A DNA stretch of 64,000 nt from Vicugna pacos (Eukaryota > Chordata > Mammalia > Artiodactyla > Camelidae): positions 9,362,001-9,426,000 of the forward strand of contig NC_133007.1 of the NCBI RefSeq assembly GCF_048564905.1. The letters are read 5' to 3'. Below are positions 1-11,099 of this stretch, piece after piece. The stretch's first letter is position 1, and the number at the start of each line of letters is the position of its first letter. Position numbers and translations under genes: made by a program. Below the pieces are notes generated by a model. The model saw nothing but the letters and a program-made list of their open reading frames with translations, had not been told where the DNA came from and ran no database searches.

Positions 1-347
1 ACAGGTTATCTTAGGCTCTCAAGGAGGGCCCACTCTAATCACACATGTCCTTAAAAGCAGGGAACCTTTCCTGGCCATGGTCAGAGAAATAGATGTGTTG
101 ATGGAAAAAGAGTCAGAGAGATGCTACTTCGCTGACTTTGAAGATGGAAAAAGTGGATCGTAAGTCCAGGAATGAAGTCATCTCTAGAAACTGGTAAAGG
201 CAAGAAAATGGATTGTCCCTTAGAACCTCCACAAAGAAATCAAGCCCTGCTGACGTCTTGTTATTATATTATTATAAGATTATAACTTTGTTTTGTGTTA
301 AGCTACTAACTTTGTGGTAATTTGTTATGGCAGCAATAGGGATAATA
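1..347 (+). mobile_element. MLT1-type LTR fossil (ERVL-MaLR), cut by window edge
   Basis: The sequence follows the MLT1 LTR consensus as I remember it: a 'ccctagagcctcc'-like stretch, a 'ccctgctgac' stretch, then the 3' hallmark 'aactttgtggtaatttgtta' followed by 'gcagcaatagg' near 312-345. The element is an old solo-type LTR fragment, shared by placental mammals in type, and its 5' part lies outside the window. No internal retroviral region is visible next to it; DNA beyond about 350 is L1. Subfamily cannot be settled by eye. Confidence 0.75.
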
Positions 348-905
348 TAAAATTGAGAAAATTTTCATATTCCTAGTTGGAGAGCTTTTATCATGCATGA
401 GTGTTGGATTGTCTCAAATGCTTTTTCTGGACCTGAGTATGATAATGTGGTTTTATGTCTTTTATTCTCTTAATATAGTGTTACATGATTTGTTACTGTT
501 CTTTTTATTCTATATGAATATATTAATATATATTGGTTTTTGGATATTGAACCAACCCTTCATTCTTTGAATAAATCTACTTGATCAAGGTACATAGTCC
601 TTTTTAAATGTTGCTGAATTTACTTTGCTACCATTTTGTTGAAGATTTAAAATCTATGTTTCTGAGGCATACTCGTTTGTAGTTTTTTGTTTTTTTTTTT
701 TCTGATGGTGTCTTTTTGGAATCAGAGTAATATCAAGGACAATTTCATGCTATTGTAAGTGGCATTGCTTTCCAATTTATGTTCCAGTTGCTTACTTTTA
801 TGATTAGTTTTTCTCTGAATCCAAAATGAAAAAAAAACATCTTTTTTGTACTGCACAGTCAATGTAACATTCTCACGTTTTATTCTAGCAGCCTTAGCTT
901 TTACA
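348..905 (-). mobile_element. Old L1 (L1M) fragment, antisense ORF2 reverse-transcriptase region
   Basis: The plus strand is T-rich and reads as the complement of L1 ORF2 RT sequence: 'gagcttttatcatgcatgag' and 'ggattgtctcaaatgctttt' (the antisense of the motif preceding IISIDAEKAFDK), then 'tggatattgaaccaaccctt' and 'cttgatcaaggt'. The order of motifs breaks off after about 760, so this is a separate piece from the larger L1 that follows. Frames are closed by many changes, as expected for an ancient copy. Confidence 0.7.
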
Positions 906-1600
906 ACTAAGTCTTCATTCATCTCGGGTTTATTTGGGAGCATGTTATGAGGTAGGGGTTTGCCTTATTTCTTCAGTGGATATTCAAGACTTTAAAAAAT
1001 TGAATTTCCTTGGGACCCTTATTGAATATAACTTGACTGTTTATGTGTAGGACTATTCCTTGACTATTTTATTAAGCTCTTTTTTAAATGTTTTTGCTAT
1101 TATTACCACAGTCTTCATTACTGCATCTTTGCAATGTCTTGAAGTCAGCTAGAATAAACCCTCATAGTTGTCTATTTTCAATATTGTCTTAGCAATTCCA
1201 TGTTCTTTGCACTTTTTTTATAAAATTTAAGAAATAATTACCAATTTCTATGAGAATACTTGCAGATTTTTCTTCAAACTTCATTGACTATATAGACTAA
1301 ATTTGTGAGAATTAATGTCTTAAAATATAAAGACTTTCAGTTCATGAACATACATCTTTCATTTTATTTGGATTATGTTTAATTTTTTTCAACATTTTTT
1401 TCAGTTGTCAATATACAGGTCTTATACCTTTTTTGTTATTTTTTTCCAAAATAGTTTATATTTTTGGATGCTATATAAATGGTATTCCTTTTGTAAATTT
1501 GTTTTCCTGCTGTTCATTTCCTGTGTGTGTGTATATGTATGTACACACAATTGATTTTTGTAAAAGATTTATATCTTGTGACATTGCTAAATTCACTTAT

Positions 1601-1688
1601 TAGTTCTATTCATTGTTTTTAATTGAAGTATAGTCAGTTTACAATGTTGTATCAATTTCTGGTGTACAGCACCGTAGTTCTATTCATT
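1601..1688 (-). mobile_element. 60-bp 5'-truncated L1 3' end with perfect 14-bp target duplication
   Basis: Positions 1615-1674 are the antisense of the extreme 3' end of a cetartiodactyl-type L1: a T-run, then 'ttgaagtatagtcagtttac' and 'ggtgtacagcacc'. The 14-mer 'tagttctattcatt' flanks it exactly, at 1601-1614 and 1675-1688. The insertion lies in the antisense ORF2 of the older L1, where the host motif 'cacttattagttctattcat' is the expected L1 sequence. It is one of the shortest LINE insertions that can be proven by its duplication. Confidence 0.88.
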
Positions 1689-2021
1689 TTTAAAGATTAA
1701 TTGACTTCCTTCATGTGCAATCTTGTCATTTGCAAAGAAGAGAGACAGTTTTAATTCTTTGTTCCCACTTTTGTGTGCCTCTTTTTTTTTTCTTACTTTA
1801 TTGCACTAGTCATTGAAGTTCAATATAAGTGATGAGAATGGACATTTCTGTCTTGTTCTTAATTTTAAATTTAATATGTCACCATTAAGCATGATATTAG
1901 CTGTCAGTTTTTATAGATTCCCTTTATCAATTTGGACTTCTTTCTATTTTTAATTTGCTCTGAGCTATTTTTTTCAATAAATGAATGCCACAGTTTTTTT
2001 ATCAGTTGAAGTTATCCCATG

Positions 2022-2059
2022 ATTTTCCTTTAATATTTTGATTTTCCTTTAATATTTTG
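2022..2059. repeat. 19-bp perfect tandem duplication
   Basis: The 19-mer 'attttcctttaatattttg' occurs at 2022-2040 and again immediately at 2041-2059 without mismatch. It lies in AT-rich antisense L1 sequence. The L1 consensus I recall has only one copy of comparable sequence here, so this is a local duplication rather than part of the element. Confidence 0.9.
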
Positions 2060-2906
2060 ATTTTATGAATTACATGTATTACTTTTTGCATTATAAACTA
2101 ATATTGCATTCCTTGGATGAACTGTGTTTAGTTTCTAGTCTATCATTGGTATATATTGCTGTATTTGATCTGATAAAATTTCATTGAATATTTTTGAGTC
2201 TATGATCACGAAGGATAGTGGGCTGTAATTTTTTTTTTTTTTTTGCCAAGTGTTGGTATCTGGCCTGATAAAATAAGTTGGGAAGTGTTCCATCTTTATC
2301 TATCTTTTGAAAAGATATTTGTAATATTGGCAGTATTTTTTTCCTCCGTGATAAATTTTACTAGTGAAGTATAAATGTCTTGTGGAAAGTTTTAAAATTA
2401 TGAATTAAATTTATTCATTTTTAGATATTGTATTCCCTGTTGTCAGTTATGGTAAGTTGTATCTTTCAAGATTTTCTGTTCCTTTTAAGTTGTTGGGTGT
2501 ATAGACGTTCAACAACTGTTTACATTATACCGGTATTTTTCACATTCGTTCACATTATATCAGTATTACAATTTTTTAATGTTTGCAGGATCTTAAGGGA
2601 TGTTTCCTCCTTTATTCCAGACATTGTTTTTCTTTTCCTTTTTTTTTTTTTTTTAAAGTGTAGAGAAATCTAAATTAGTCTTCTATGGAGTTTAGTGATT
2701 TTTTTTTTTTAATTTTCACTTTTCAGAGAAACAAATTTTGGCTTTGTTGATTTTTCCCTCTTGGTAGTCTGTTTTTTATTTCATTGAGTTCTTCCCTTAA
2801 ATTTATTATTTCTGTTTCTTATTTTTGTCTTGAGTTTAATTTGCTCTTATTTTTCTAGTTGAAGGTGGACACATAGATCATTGATTTTATACCTTTTAAA
2901 AAACAT

Positions 2907-3032
2907 AGTATGATTATTTTTAAAATTTTTGTTTGTTTTTAATGGAGGTACAGGAGATTGAACCCAGGACCTCATGCATGCTAAGCAGGTGTTCTACCAC
3001 TGAGCTATACCCAGCCTCCAGTATGATTATTT
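2907..3032 (-). mobile_element. tRNA-Ala-like SINE (camelid Vic-1 type), minus strand, 13-bp TSD
   Basis: The body at about 2941-3019 read on the minus strand gives 'tagctcagtggtagaacacc' (A-box side, very close to tRNA-Ala), 'tgaggtcctgggttcaatct' (B box) and an ending in 'gtacctccatt', followed by an A-rich tail at 2920-2940. The 13-mer 'agtatgattattt' flanks it at 2907-2919 and 3020-3032 without mismatch. The family is known from camelids, derives from a Pol III tRNA gene and is mobilised by L1. The insertion site is antisense ORF2 of the surrounding old L1M. The body is about 79 bp, typical for this short SINE. Confidence 0.9.
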
Positions 3033-3163
3033 AAACTATAAATTTCACTCTAAGAATTTATTTAGCTGCATCCCACAAATGTTGATACGCAGCACTGTCA
3101 TTTTTTTAAGTTCATATGAACTTTGGATCTGAGGGTTTGTGACGATTGTGGGGTGTGCCGTTA

Positions 3164-3754
3164 GACTTCCATAGGCCATGTTCATGTGCCGCTGTGGTTC
3201 GTTTCTAGCTCTGTTGCCCCCTTTCCAAGGGCAGAGGCGACTGCCTTGTACTCAGTGTGAGGCCTGCAGTGCAGGTGTAACTTCGCTTAGTTTTCATGCT
3301 CTGTCTTCAGACTTCTGCAGGACCCGTGCTGCTGTTGCTCAGGGCATTCTCTCCTGATGGCTGTGCCCTTGCCCTGACAACCAGTGGCCACATCCTGTAC
3401 TCAGAGAAAGGCCTAGAATGCTCCTGGGGTTTCTTTCAGTTCTCTTGCAATTCCTTCAGACTTCCACAGACCTCCTGAGCCCGCATCTCCAGTGTCCTCT
3501 CTGTTTTCTTTCTTCATGCCCCTATTGTAGACAGTCCCTGCCTGGAATTCAGTGAAAGGTTTTGAGCTCTTGGGGGATTTCCCTCAGTTCTTGTGCTCCA
3601 TTCTGAGACTTCAGCAGGAGCGGCTCACCTGCACTTCAGGCGGTGCCTTTTTCTCTCTTGCTCTGACCACAGTCTTTCTCAAAAGTACTCAGGAAAGGCC
3701 CACAGAAAAGAGCTGAGATGGGTGCAGATTCCCCGTGAGGGTGAGGCTTCTAGG
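3164..3754. repeat. Degenerate ~148-bp tandem array, about four units
   Basis: The motif 'gacttc' plus a purine-rich follow-up recurs at 3164, 3310, 3459 and 3607, spacings of 146, 149 and 148. Each unit then has a 'gtactcag.g.aaggcc'-like core about 90-105 bases in (near 3249, 3397, 3547 and 3686). Units 1 and 2 also share 'ttctttcagttct'/'ttccctcagttct'. By eye the units look only moderately similar. The block is clearly richer in GC than the L1 DNA on both sides and interrupts L1 order between the ORF2 linker and the endonuclease end. It could be an old minisatellite or a foreign L1-type 5'UTR with monomers; I cannot name it. Confidence 0.6.
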
Positions 3755-4290
3755 GATGTGCAGCTGCCATGCCACTCCTCACGTGAGCTTCAAAAATGTA
3801 AGTGCAGCTACTTGCACATTAAGCTTTCTGCTGCACCTTTCTTCTGCTACTGCTCTAACGGGCATGCGAGGACCTCTGGGTCCCTTCTCGCTGATGAGTG
3901 ACTTGTAACTTTTTTAGCTTTTATTATATTTTACTGTTTGTAAGTTTACTTTAAATTTTTTTACATTCTGTAGCACAAACAACCCACCCAGTAATTTTTT
4001 TTTTAAATTTCAGTCCCATATACTTTCTAGACTTTCTTTTGGTTGTTATTTTAGTTTTTATTTCTATGCTGAGATTTCTCCATTGGTTCACACATTAGTT
4101 CCATTTTTTTTTACAAATGTCATTGAGCATAATATTAACAGCTGTTTTAATGAATCTGCATACAACTTCCAGCATCTCTTTCTCGTGACTGCTTTTCTCT
4201 AGGATAGAGTCATATTTTCCTGCTGATTTGTGCATGTATTGATTTTTAATTTTGATGTAATTTTGATTTGGGTTTATCATGAGATAAATT
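3755..4290. other. Unassigned AT-rich segment inside the old L1
   Basis: This stretch follows the tandem array and precedes the recognisable endonuclease part of the host L1. It contains phrases reminiscent of an L1 5' end on the minus strand, such as 'tttcctgctgatttgtgcat' near 4219, but I cannot align it with confidence. It may belong to the same insertion as the tandem array. No gene signal is seen. Confidence 0.35.
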
Positions 4291-5164
4291 TACCATCTTT
4301 TACATTTAACCTTGTTGAATCCTTATATTTAAAGTGAAATTCTTGTAGATGACATATAACTGAATATTGCCTTTTTATCCAGTTTGACATTATAGTGTTT
4401 AGACCATTTATGTTTAATGGAAATTGATATGACTGGGTTTAAATCTGTAGCATTGCCACTTGTTACTTTGTTCCATCTACTCGTTGTTCCCTCTTTCTTT
4501 TCCTCCTTTCTTTTAGATTAATTTAGTAATATTGCTAATTTTATCTCCTTTTTTATAAACTGTAAATCTTTTACCATAATTGCTTTAGGGTTTATCGTAT
4601 GCATTTTGAAATGATAATATTCTACCTTCAAGTAATGTTGTTTCTCTTCTGACTGAAGAGACTGAATATTGTTTTCTTTCTGACTGAAGGGTTATTGACA
4701 GTTCCTTTAGCTCAGGTCTGCTGGCAATGAATTCTTTCAGTTTTTGTATGTCTTAAAAGCATTTATTTTGCCTTCAGTTTGATAGAAACTTTCACTGGGT
4801 ACAGAATTCTCTGTTGACTGATTTTTATTTCAGTATTTTGAAAGTGTTGCACTACTTTTCTTTCCTGTATTGTTGCTGACAAGAAGTCTGTTTTCATCTT
4901 TGTTTAGGTATGAGAACACAGTGTATAATACATTCTTGTGTATTTTTTTCTTTTTGACATTTTCTGCTTATTACTGGTTTTAAACAGTTTCAGTACAGTG
5001 TGCCTTTATGTAGCTTGTTTATGTTTATCAAACTTGGGAGTTTAGTGGACTGCTTGTATCTATTAGTTTATAGTTATTGAAAATGAAAGAGACTTTTTAA
5101 AAAGACCTAGATTAATGGGAAAAGACCCTGAATCCGCTTGGAGACACTCCAATTTGGAGCTTTC

Positions 5165-5305
5165 CAATTCTTTCTTTTTTTACTGAAGTATATCTGATTT
5201 ACAATACTGCATTAATTTCAGGTTTACAGATTAGTGATTCAGTTAGTATTTTTATTTTTTGTAGATTATATTCCATTATAGGTTTTTATAAGATATTGAA
5301 TATAA
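5165..5305 (-). mobile_element. Short L1 3' end, minus strand
   Basis: After a T-rich run, the plus strand reads 'actgaagtatatctgattta', 'ggtttacagattagtgattc' and 'ataagatattgaatataatt', the antisense of the cetartiodactyl L1 3'UTR. The copy is 5'-truncated to roughly 140 bp and more diverged than the copies at 20.3 or 48.3 kb. I could not fix a target duplication. It sits in the ORF1 part of the large old L1. Confidence 0.65.
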
Positions 5306-6814
5306 TTCACGTCTTTTTAAATGTTTCTTTTAAAAACAGTATGTTTTCTTAACAGTGTTTTGTTAGTTTCTTATTAACTTCTGTAGATATTTTACAGTGC
5401 AGCTGTGACGTGACAAATTAATTCTTTTTCTTCCTGATATGTTGCTGCTGGTATTAGAAACTTACAGTTTTGTTATTTAATATATGGCTGCCACTGAGTT
5501 CTTAATAATACTACTTGTTTTTATTGGCTATCCTTTTTCCTAAAAAAACAAAATCAGAGGTATAATAAGTGTGAATTTATGTTACTCAAAATAATTTTTT
5601 CCTCAGTACAAACTTATTGAAAAAACTTGTTATTTTTCATGTTTTTTTTTCTGTATGCTATATTACTTCTTCAGGGACTGTATTTACAGTGTAAATTAGG
5701 ACGTTGAAGTTCATTGATACTTTTTATTTCTGTCTCTTTCTCTGTGTTTACCATTGATTAGTTTCTGTTGTTATGTTTTCAAGTTTACTAATCTTTTCTT
5801 CTGTAGAATCTAATCTGCTTTTAATCTTATCCAGGGTATTTTCATCTCTCATATTGCAGTTTTAATCTCTAGAAGTACAATTTCAGTCTTTTTAATGTCT
5901 TCCTTGTCTCTGTTTCACATTCATAATCTTCTTCTACCTACTTGAACAACTATGAAACAGTCATAATAACTGTTAAGATCCTTGTCGACTAATTGTATCA
6001 TTCATATCATTTATGGATCTATTTCCATTGACTGATTTTTCTCCTCAGTGTGGGCTTTGTTTTTTGGCTTCTTTATATGTCTCAGAATTTTTGGTTAGAT
6101 GACAACAATTTCGCATTTTACCATATTGGAATACCGGATATTTTCATATTTCCGTAAATATTCTTGAGCTACGTTCTGGGACACAGTGAGCTGACTTGAA
6201 AACCACTTGATCTTTTTGAGGCATATTTTAAAACTTTGTTAGGTGGCACCAAAGAAACTGTTCTTTAGAGTTGACTTTCCCCCATTCCTACAGCAATACC
6301 CTGGTGAATGATGAGGTTTTTCTACTCTGGTAGTGGAAGAGTGAATTGCTTACGGCTGTGTGTGAGCTCTGAGAATTTCCCCTTTAGTGTTTTTGGATGT
6401 TTTCCTTCCCCAGTCTTGGGTAATTTCTTTATGTGCATTCTCTGAATAGTATTCAGCTGAAGACTTGATGCAGACCTTTTGTAGTTCTCTTTTTGGGGAA
6501 GATTTCTCCACTTCAGTCCATTGCTTCTGGAACTCTGGTGACGTTAGCCTTCCCAGTATCCTATCTGTATCTTCTCAACTCAAGGAAATTCCTGGGTTTG
6601 GTCTTGGTTCCCCCATCTTGCTCTGTATCTTGGGAGCTCTTTCCAGACGGTAAGGTGGAATAATTGTAGTTATTCCTTCATTTGTTTCCCTTTTCTTGGG
6701 ATCTCATGGTCATTATCTTCCACTGCCTGATATCCTATGTCTTGAAAGCCATTCTTTTATATATTTTGCGCACTTTTTAGTTTCATCTAAGAAGGTGAAT
6801 CCATTCCCTATTAC

Positions 6815-8240
6815 TGTATATTTGTTAAAATGGAAGTCTACTTTGATATAATGTTAAATGTACAGGAAAGTTGTTGAAATATTGTAAGGTATTCTCATAT
6901 ACCTTTTACTCATTTCCACCAAACATTTATATTTTACTGATTTTCTTTCTCTCTATATATGTTCTTTTTCCTGGAAAATACTTTTGAGCAAGATCAAGAT
7001 ATCATGTCCTTTTATACCTAAACATGTCAATGTGCATTTACTAAGAATAAGAACATTATTTTACATAACCAGATTAAAGTTATAAAAACCAGGAAATTTG
7101 ATATTTATACAGTACTGTCATCTTATCCTTTTTATCAATTGTCCCAATAATGTCCTGAATAGCAATTGATAGTTCCCAGTCCAGGATCCAATCCAGGACC
7201 CTGCATTACATTTAGTTGTCAGATCTCTTTAGTGTCTAATTTGAAACAGTTCTTCGGCCTTTCTTTGTGTTTCTTGACCTTGATATTTTTGAAGACTTTA
7301 AGCCATCTGCTTTGTAGAATGTTACTCAAGTTTGATTTGTCTGATGTTTCCTCATGATTAGATTGAGGATATGCATTTTTGGCAAGAAAACTACTGAAGT
7401 GATAGTGTGTTCTCCTCGGTGAATCTTATTAGGAGGCACATAATGTCAATATGCTCCCAGATTGGCTGTGTTAACTTTGATGACTTGGATAAATGGTGTT
7501 TTCTAAGTTTCTCTACTTTAAAAAACTTCCCCTTTGTAATTAATAACTAACTTTAGTGAAATATTTAAAAAATCTATGAATATTCAGCTCTTTAAACTTC
7601 ACCTACCAGTTTTAGCATCTAATGAAGATTTTCTAACTGCATTAGTCTTTTTATATTTATTAGTTGGATTCTACTATAAGAAAAAACATACTTGCTCCCT
7701 ATTTATGTGTTTTTATAATGGTAGACTCAGATTTATTGGTTTTATTAATGGATTACAGTACATTATTATCATTATCTATTTTGATACTCAAATTATCCCA
7801 GATTTAAAAAAATTAAAAGCCATAGAAATCTTTATTAATGTCATCATTTGATTAACTATGTCTTCTGTTTTGCCTTCTGTGCCCTCCCCCTACAGCACTC
7901 TCCATCTCCCTGTTTCTAGTCAACGTTGTGCATGATTCAAGGTGCACAACTCAGGCTCTGTCTTACCCATGCAGCATTCCTTCTCTGATCATTCAGATTG
8001 TCCCAAATTTGACCAGTGGAGAATCTCTCTATCAGCTCTTACAATTTTTTGATATGTATTCATGTTTCTTTGAGTGTTTTCTAGCACAGGATACTCTGGG
8101 ATTTTGCTTGTACTTTCCCTGCATCAGCCCTGGAATCATTCTTTTTCTAAGAGGTTTTTGGTTCATAGTAAGGGTAATATTTGTGAACCAAGATATAGGC
8201 ACAATGTGTGCTTATTGATACTGATGTGCCATCACTTCTA
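6815..8240 (-). mobile_element. Old L1 (L1MC/ME-type) 3'UTR, minus strand
   Basis: The plus strand carries the antisense of a widespread old L1 3' region. It begins near 'aaatgtacaggaaagttgtt' (6856) and continues with 'gtgcatttactaagaataag' (7033), 'tgtcccaataatgtcctgaa' (7140), 'tttagttgtcagatctcttt' (7210), 'gatgtttcctcatgattaga' (7343) and 'cctgcatcagccctggaatc' (8118). The collinearity over 1.4 kb is strong, but the family name is from memory and could be a neighbour within L1M. The open frames at 7166-7357, 7576-7851 and 7928-8218 are chance frames inside it. Confidence 0.65.
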
Positions 8241-8515
8241 GGCACTCTAGGTAAACGTAGCCTGGGATTGTGCGTACACTCAAGAGAAACCTGAGAAGGT
8301 CCTAAGTCCTCAGCTCTGATCTTTTGGATCTTTACAAGCAGGAAGTGAAGGTTAAAGCAGAGTTGTAAACGACTTAGTTGAATGTCAAAGGCATACCCTA
8401 ACACACTCATAGAGCCCATCTGTAAAACTGGAAGTTTTTTTTTTTTTTAGGCTTCATACATTTGAAGAAATATCTGTCTAATCACTAGCCTCTAAGCTAA
8501 TGGAACAGAGACTTC
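8241..8515. other. Short unassigned stretch
   Basis: Between two old L1 pieces. It has a T-run at 8434-8446 and otherwise nothing I can assign. It may be a diverged continuation of the L1 3' region on its left. Confidence 0.4.
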
Positions 8516-11095
8516 ATTGACTACACATGACAATAATGCAGACTATAAAATTAGTTCAGTAATGTCACTAAACAAGCAAGCAACAACAAATACAACAAAC
8601 AGCAATGGCAAACCTAGGAGAAAGGGGAGAATCTGATTTCCATAGTTACTGTATCATATTTAAAATGTCCAGTTTTCCACAGTTACAAGATATGCAAATG
8701 AACAGTCTGATCTATGCATAAGAAAAGAAAAGCAATCACCGGAAACTATCTTTGAGGAAGTAGAGACACTGCACTTACTAGACTAAGACTTTAAATAAGC
8801 TATTGGAAATACGTTGAGAAAGCTAAAGGAAACCATGAGAATGATATCTTTAGTAAATAAGTAAAGAGATACAAATGTAAAAAAGGAACCAAGTAGAAAT
8901 TCTGTTATTGAAAAAAATGCAACCGGTGAAATTAAAAATTCACTAGAGGGCTCAACAACACACTTTAGTAGACAGGAGAAGGAATCAATGAACGTGAAGA
9001 CAGGTCAGTGGAGATGATCCAGTCTGAAAATTAGAAAGAAAAGAAAAATGATTGTAGCCTCGGAGACCTATAGGATACTATCAAGCATAGCAACATATAA
9101 ATAATGGGGGGCCTAAAAGTCAAGGGGAGAGAGGAAAAAGGAAGAAAGAACATTTGAAAAAAATGGCTGACGTCATCCTAGCATTGATGAAAAATCCAAA
9201 CCTTACATCAAAGAGCCTCAGTGAATTCCAAGTAAAATAAACCAGAATAGATCCACACTGCTACACATTATAATCAACTTGTTGAAAGACAAAGAGAGAA
9301 TGTTGACAAGACAGAAGCAACTGATCATAAACAAAAAATTCTTATCAGTTGATTTCTCATCAGAAATCATGGAGGCTGGAAGGTATTGGTATGATGTGTT
9401 CAAAGTTCTGAAAGAAAAAAAAAACCTGACAGCAGAGAATTCTATCCAGTAAAACTGTCTTTCAAAAATAAAGGAGAAATTAATCATCCTAAAATAAATA
9501 AAAATCAAGAGAGTTCATCACTAGTGTATAGCAACTTGAATACACACATAAAAATGAAGACCGCCAGTAATGGTAACTACATATGATAATGTAAAAGTTA
9601 TATTAAGGTATTTTTCGTGAACTTTCCTCTTTTTCCCAAACTTATTTAAAATATAGCTGCATAAAATTGTAAATCTCTATTGATAGTTGCACAATGAATA
9701 AAGATAGAATTTTTGACAATAATAACATAAGAAAGGGGCACAGACTATATAGGAGAAAGTTTTTGTATGCTATGGAAAGTGAGTAGCTATCAGATTGGGA
9801 GTTAAGATTATAATAAAGTTGTTATAAATTAAGATGTTAATTATAATTCACAGAACATCCACTAAAATAGTAACTCAAAACTGTATAGTAAAAGAAATGG
9901 AAAGGGTATTAAAATGATACACTAGAAAATACTATTTAATAGAAAAGAAGACAACAAAGGAAAAATTGAGGAACAAAACTCATGATACATGGAAAACAAA
10001 TAGCAAAATGACAGAAGTACATCCTTTCTTAACAGTAATTGTGTGGAATATAGATAGATTAAACTCTAAAAGGCAAAGATAAGTAAAATGGATTAAAAAA
10101 AACACGGTGCAACCATATGCTGTCTAGAAGAGACTCACTTCAGGTTATTTTGAAAATAAAAGGATGGAAAAAGATATTCATAGAACAGTATACAAAAGAG
10201 AGCTGGGTGGATGTGCTAACATAAATTGAGGGACAAAGAAGCACATTATATAACGATAGAAGGGTCCATTCATCAAGAAGATAGAACAATTATAAACATA
10301 CATGCAGATAAGAACAGAGCTACATACACATGAAGAAAAAACTAACAGAATTGAAGGGAGAAATAAGACAACTTAAAAATAATGGTTGGAGGTTTTAGTT
10401 CTCCACCTTCAGTAACAGATAGAACAACTTGACAGAAAGTCAGCAAGGAAATTGATCTGCACTGCAAACCAACTAGAGCTAACAGACACCTATAGAACAT
10501 TTCACTCAGTAAAAGCAGAATACACATTCTTCTCAAGTGCATGTGGGATTTGTATACATCCAAGAGAATTGAAAACACATGTTTACACAAAAACTTGCAC
10601 ATGAACAGTCATAGCAGTATTATTTACAATAGCCACTGAGTGGAACAACCCCAGTATCCATCAACTGATCAATGGATAAACAAACAATAGTATGTTTATG
10701 CAGTGGAATACTCTTTGTACAAAGGAAGGAAGTACTCACACATGTTACAAATGGATGAATCTTGAAAACGTTATATTAAGTGAAATAATCTAAACACAAA
10801 AGTCTGCATATTATATGATTCCATTTAAATGAAACGTCCTGAATAGACAAATATCCACAGACGGGAGATCAGTGTTGCCACAGGCTAGGCTAAGGAGGAA
10901 ATGGGGATGGCTACATACTAGGTACAGGGAAACATTTTGGTGTGATGAAAATAGTCTGCAAATATACAATGGTGATGGTTGCATAACATTGTGAATATAC
11001 TAAAAACCACTAAAGTTTATACGCTTAAAAAGTCTAAATGGTGAATATTCTGTGAATTTTATTTCAATAAAAATTAAATGAAAAATTGAGCAAAG
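8516..11095 (+). mobile_element. Old L1M (L1MA/MB-type 3' end), plus strand, internal deletion
   Basis: This is the one large sense-oriented L1. About 8.5-9.5 kb is ORF1 and inter-ORF sequence ('ggaggctggaaggtattggt' near 9371, 'agaattctatccagtaaaac' near 9437). About 10.0-10.55 kb is the ORF2 endonuclease region ('gaagagactcacttcaggtt', 'cagaatacacattcttctca'). It then jumps at about 10,558 to the ORF2 C-terminus ('atagccactgagtggaacaa' near 10,630) and the 3'UTR, including 'atggtgatggttgcataaca' and 'accactaaagtttatacgct'. An AATAAA-like stretch ends it near 11,073. About 2.5 kb of ORF2, including the whole RT core, is missing at the jump. It is long dead. Confidence 0.78.
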
Positions 11096-11099
11096 GAAA

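Larger units (their letters stand above)
906..6810 (-). mobile_element. Large old L1M element, minus strand, several inserts
   Basis: Read on the plus strand, antisense L1 parts occur in the expected order. About 1.1-3.1 kb is ORF2 RT and linker, for example 'ttgcactagtcattgaagtt' near 1800, 'gcctgataaaataagttggg' near 2263 and 'agctgcatcccacaaatgtt' near 3065. About 4.3-4.5 kb is the endonuclease end of ORF2 ('tttagaccatttatgtttaatgg'-like). About 4.6-5.9 kb is ORF1 ('tctgctggcaatgaattctt'), and about 5.9-6.8 kb is 5'UTR-like sequence ('aatattcttgagctacgttc', 'ggtaatttctttatgtg'). The ORF2 C-terminus and 3'UTR are missing at the low-coordinate end. A 60-bp L1, a SINE, a GC-rich tandem array and a short L1 3' end interrupt it. 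It is heavily diverged and not mobile. Confidence 0.7.

Noticed and set aside
2941-3019. Genuine tRNA-Ala gene
   Set aside because: Only the A/B-box half resembles tRNA; no acceptor-stem pairing or anticodon arm is complete, and it has a tail and a target duplication.
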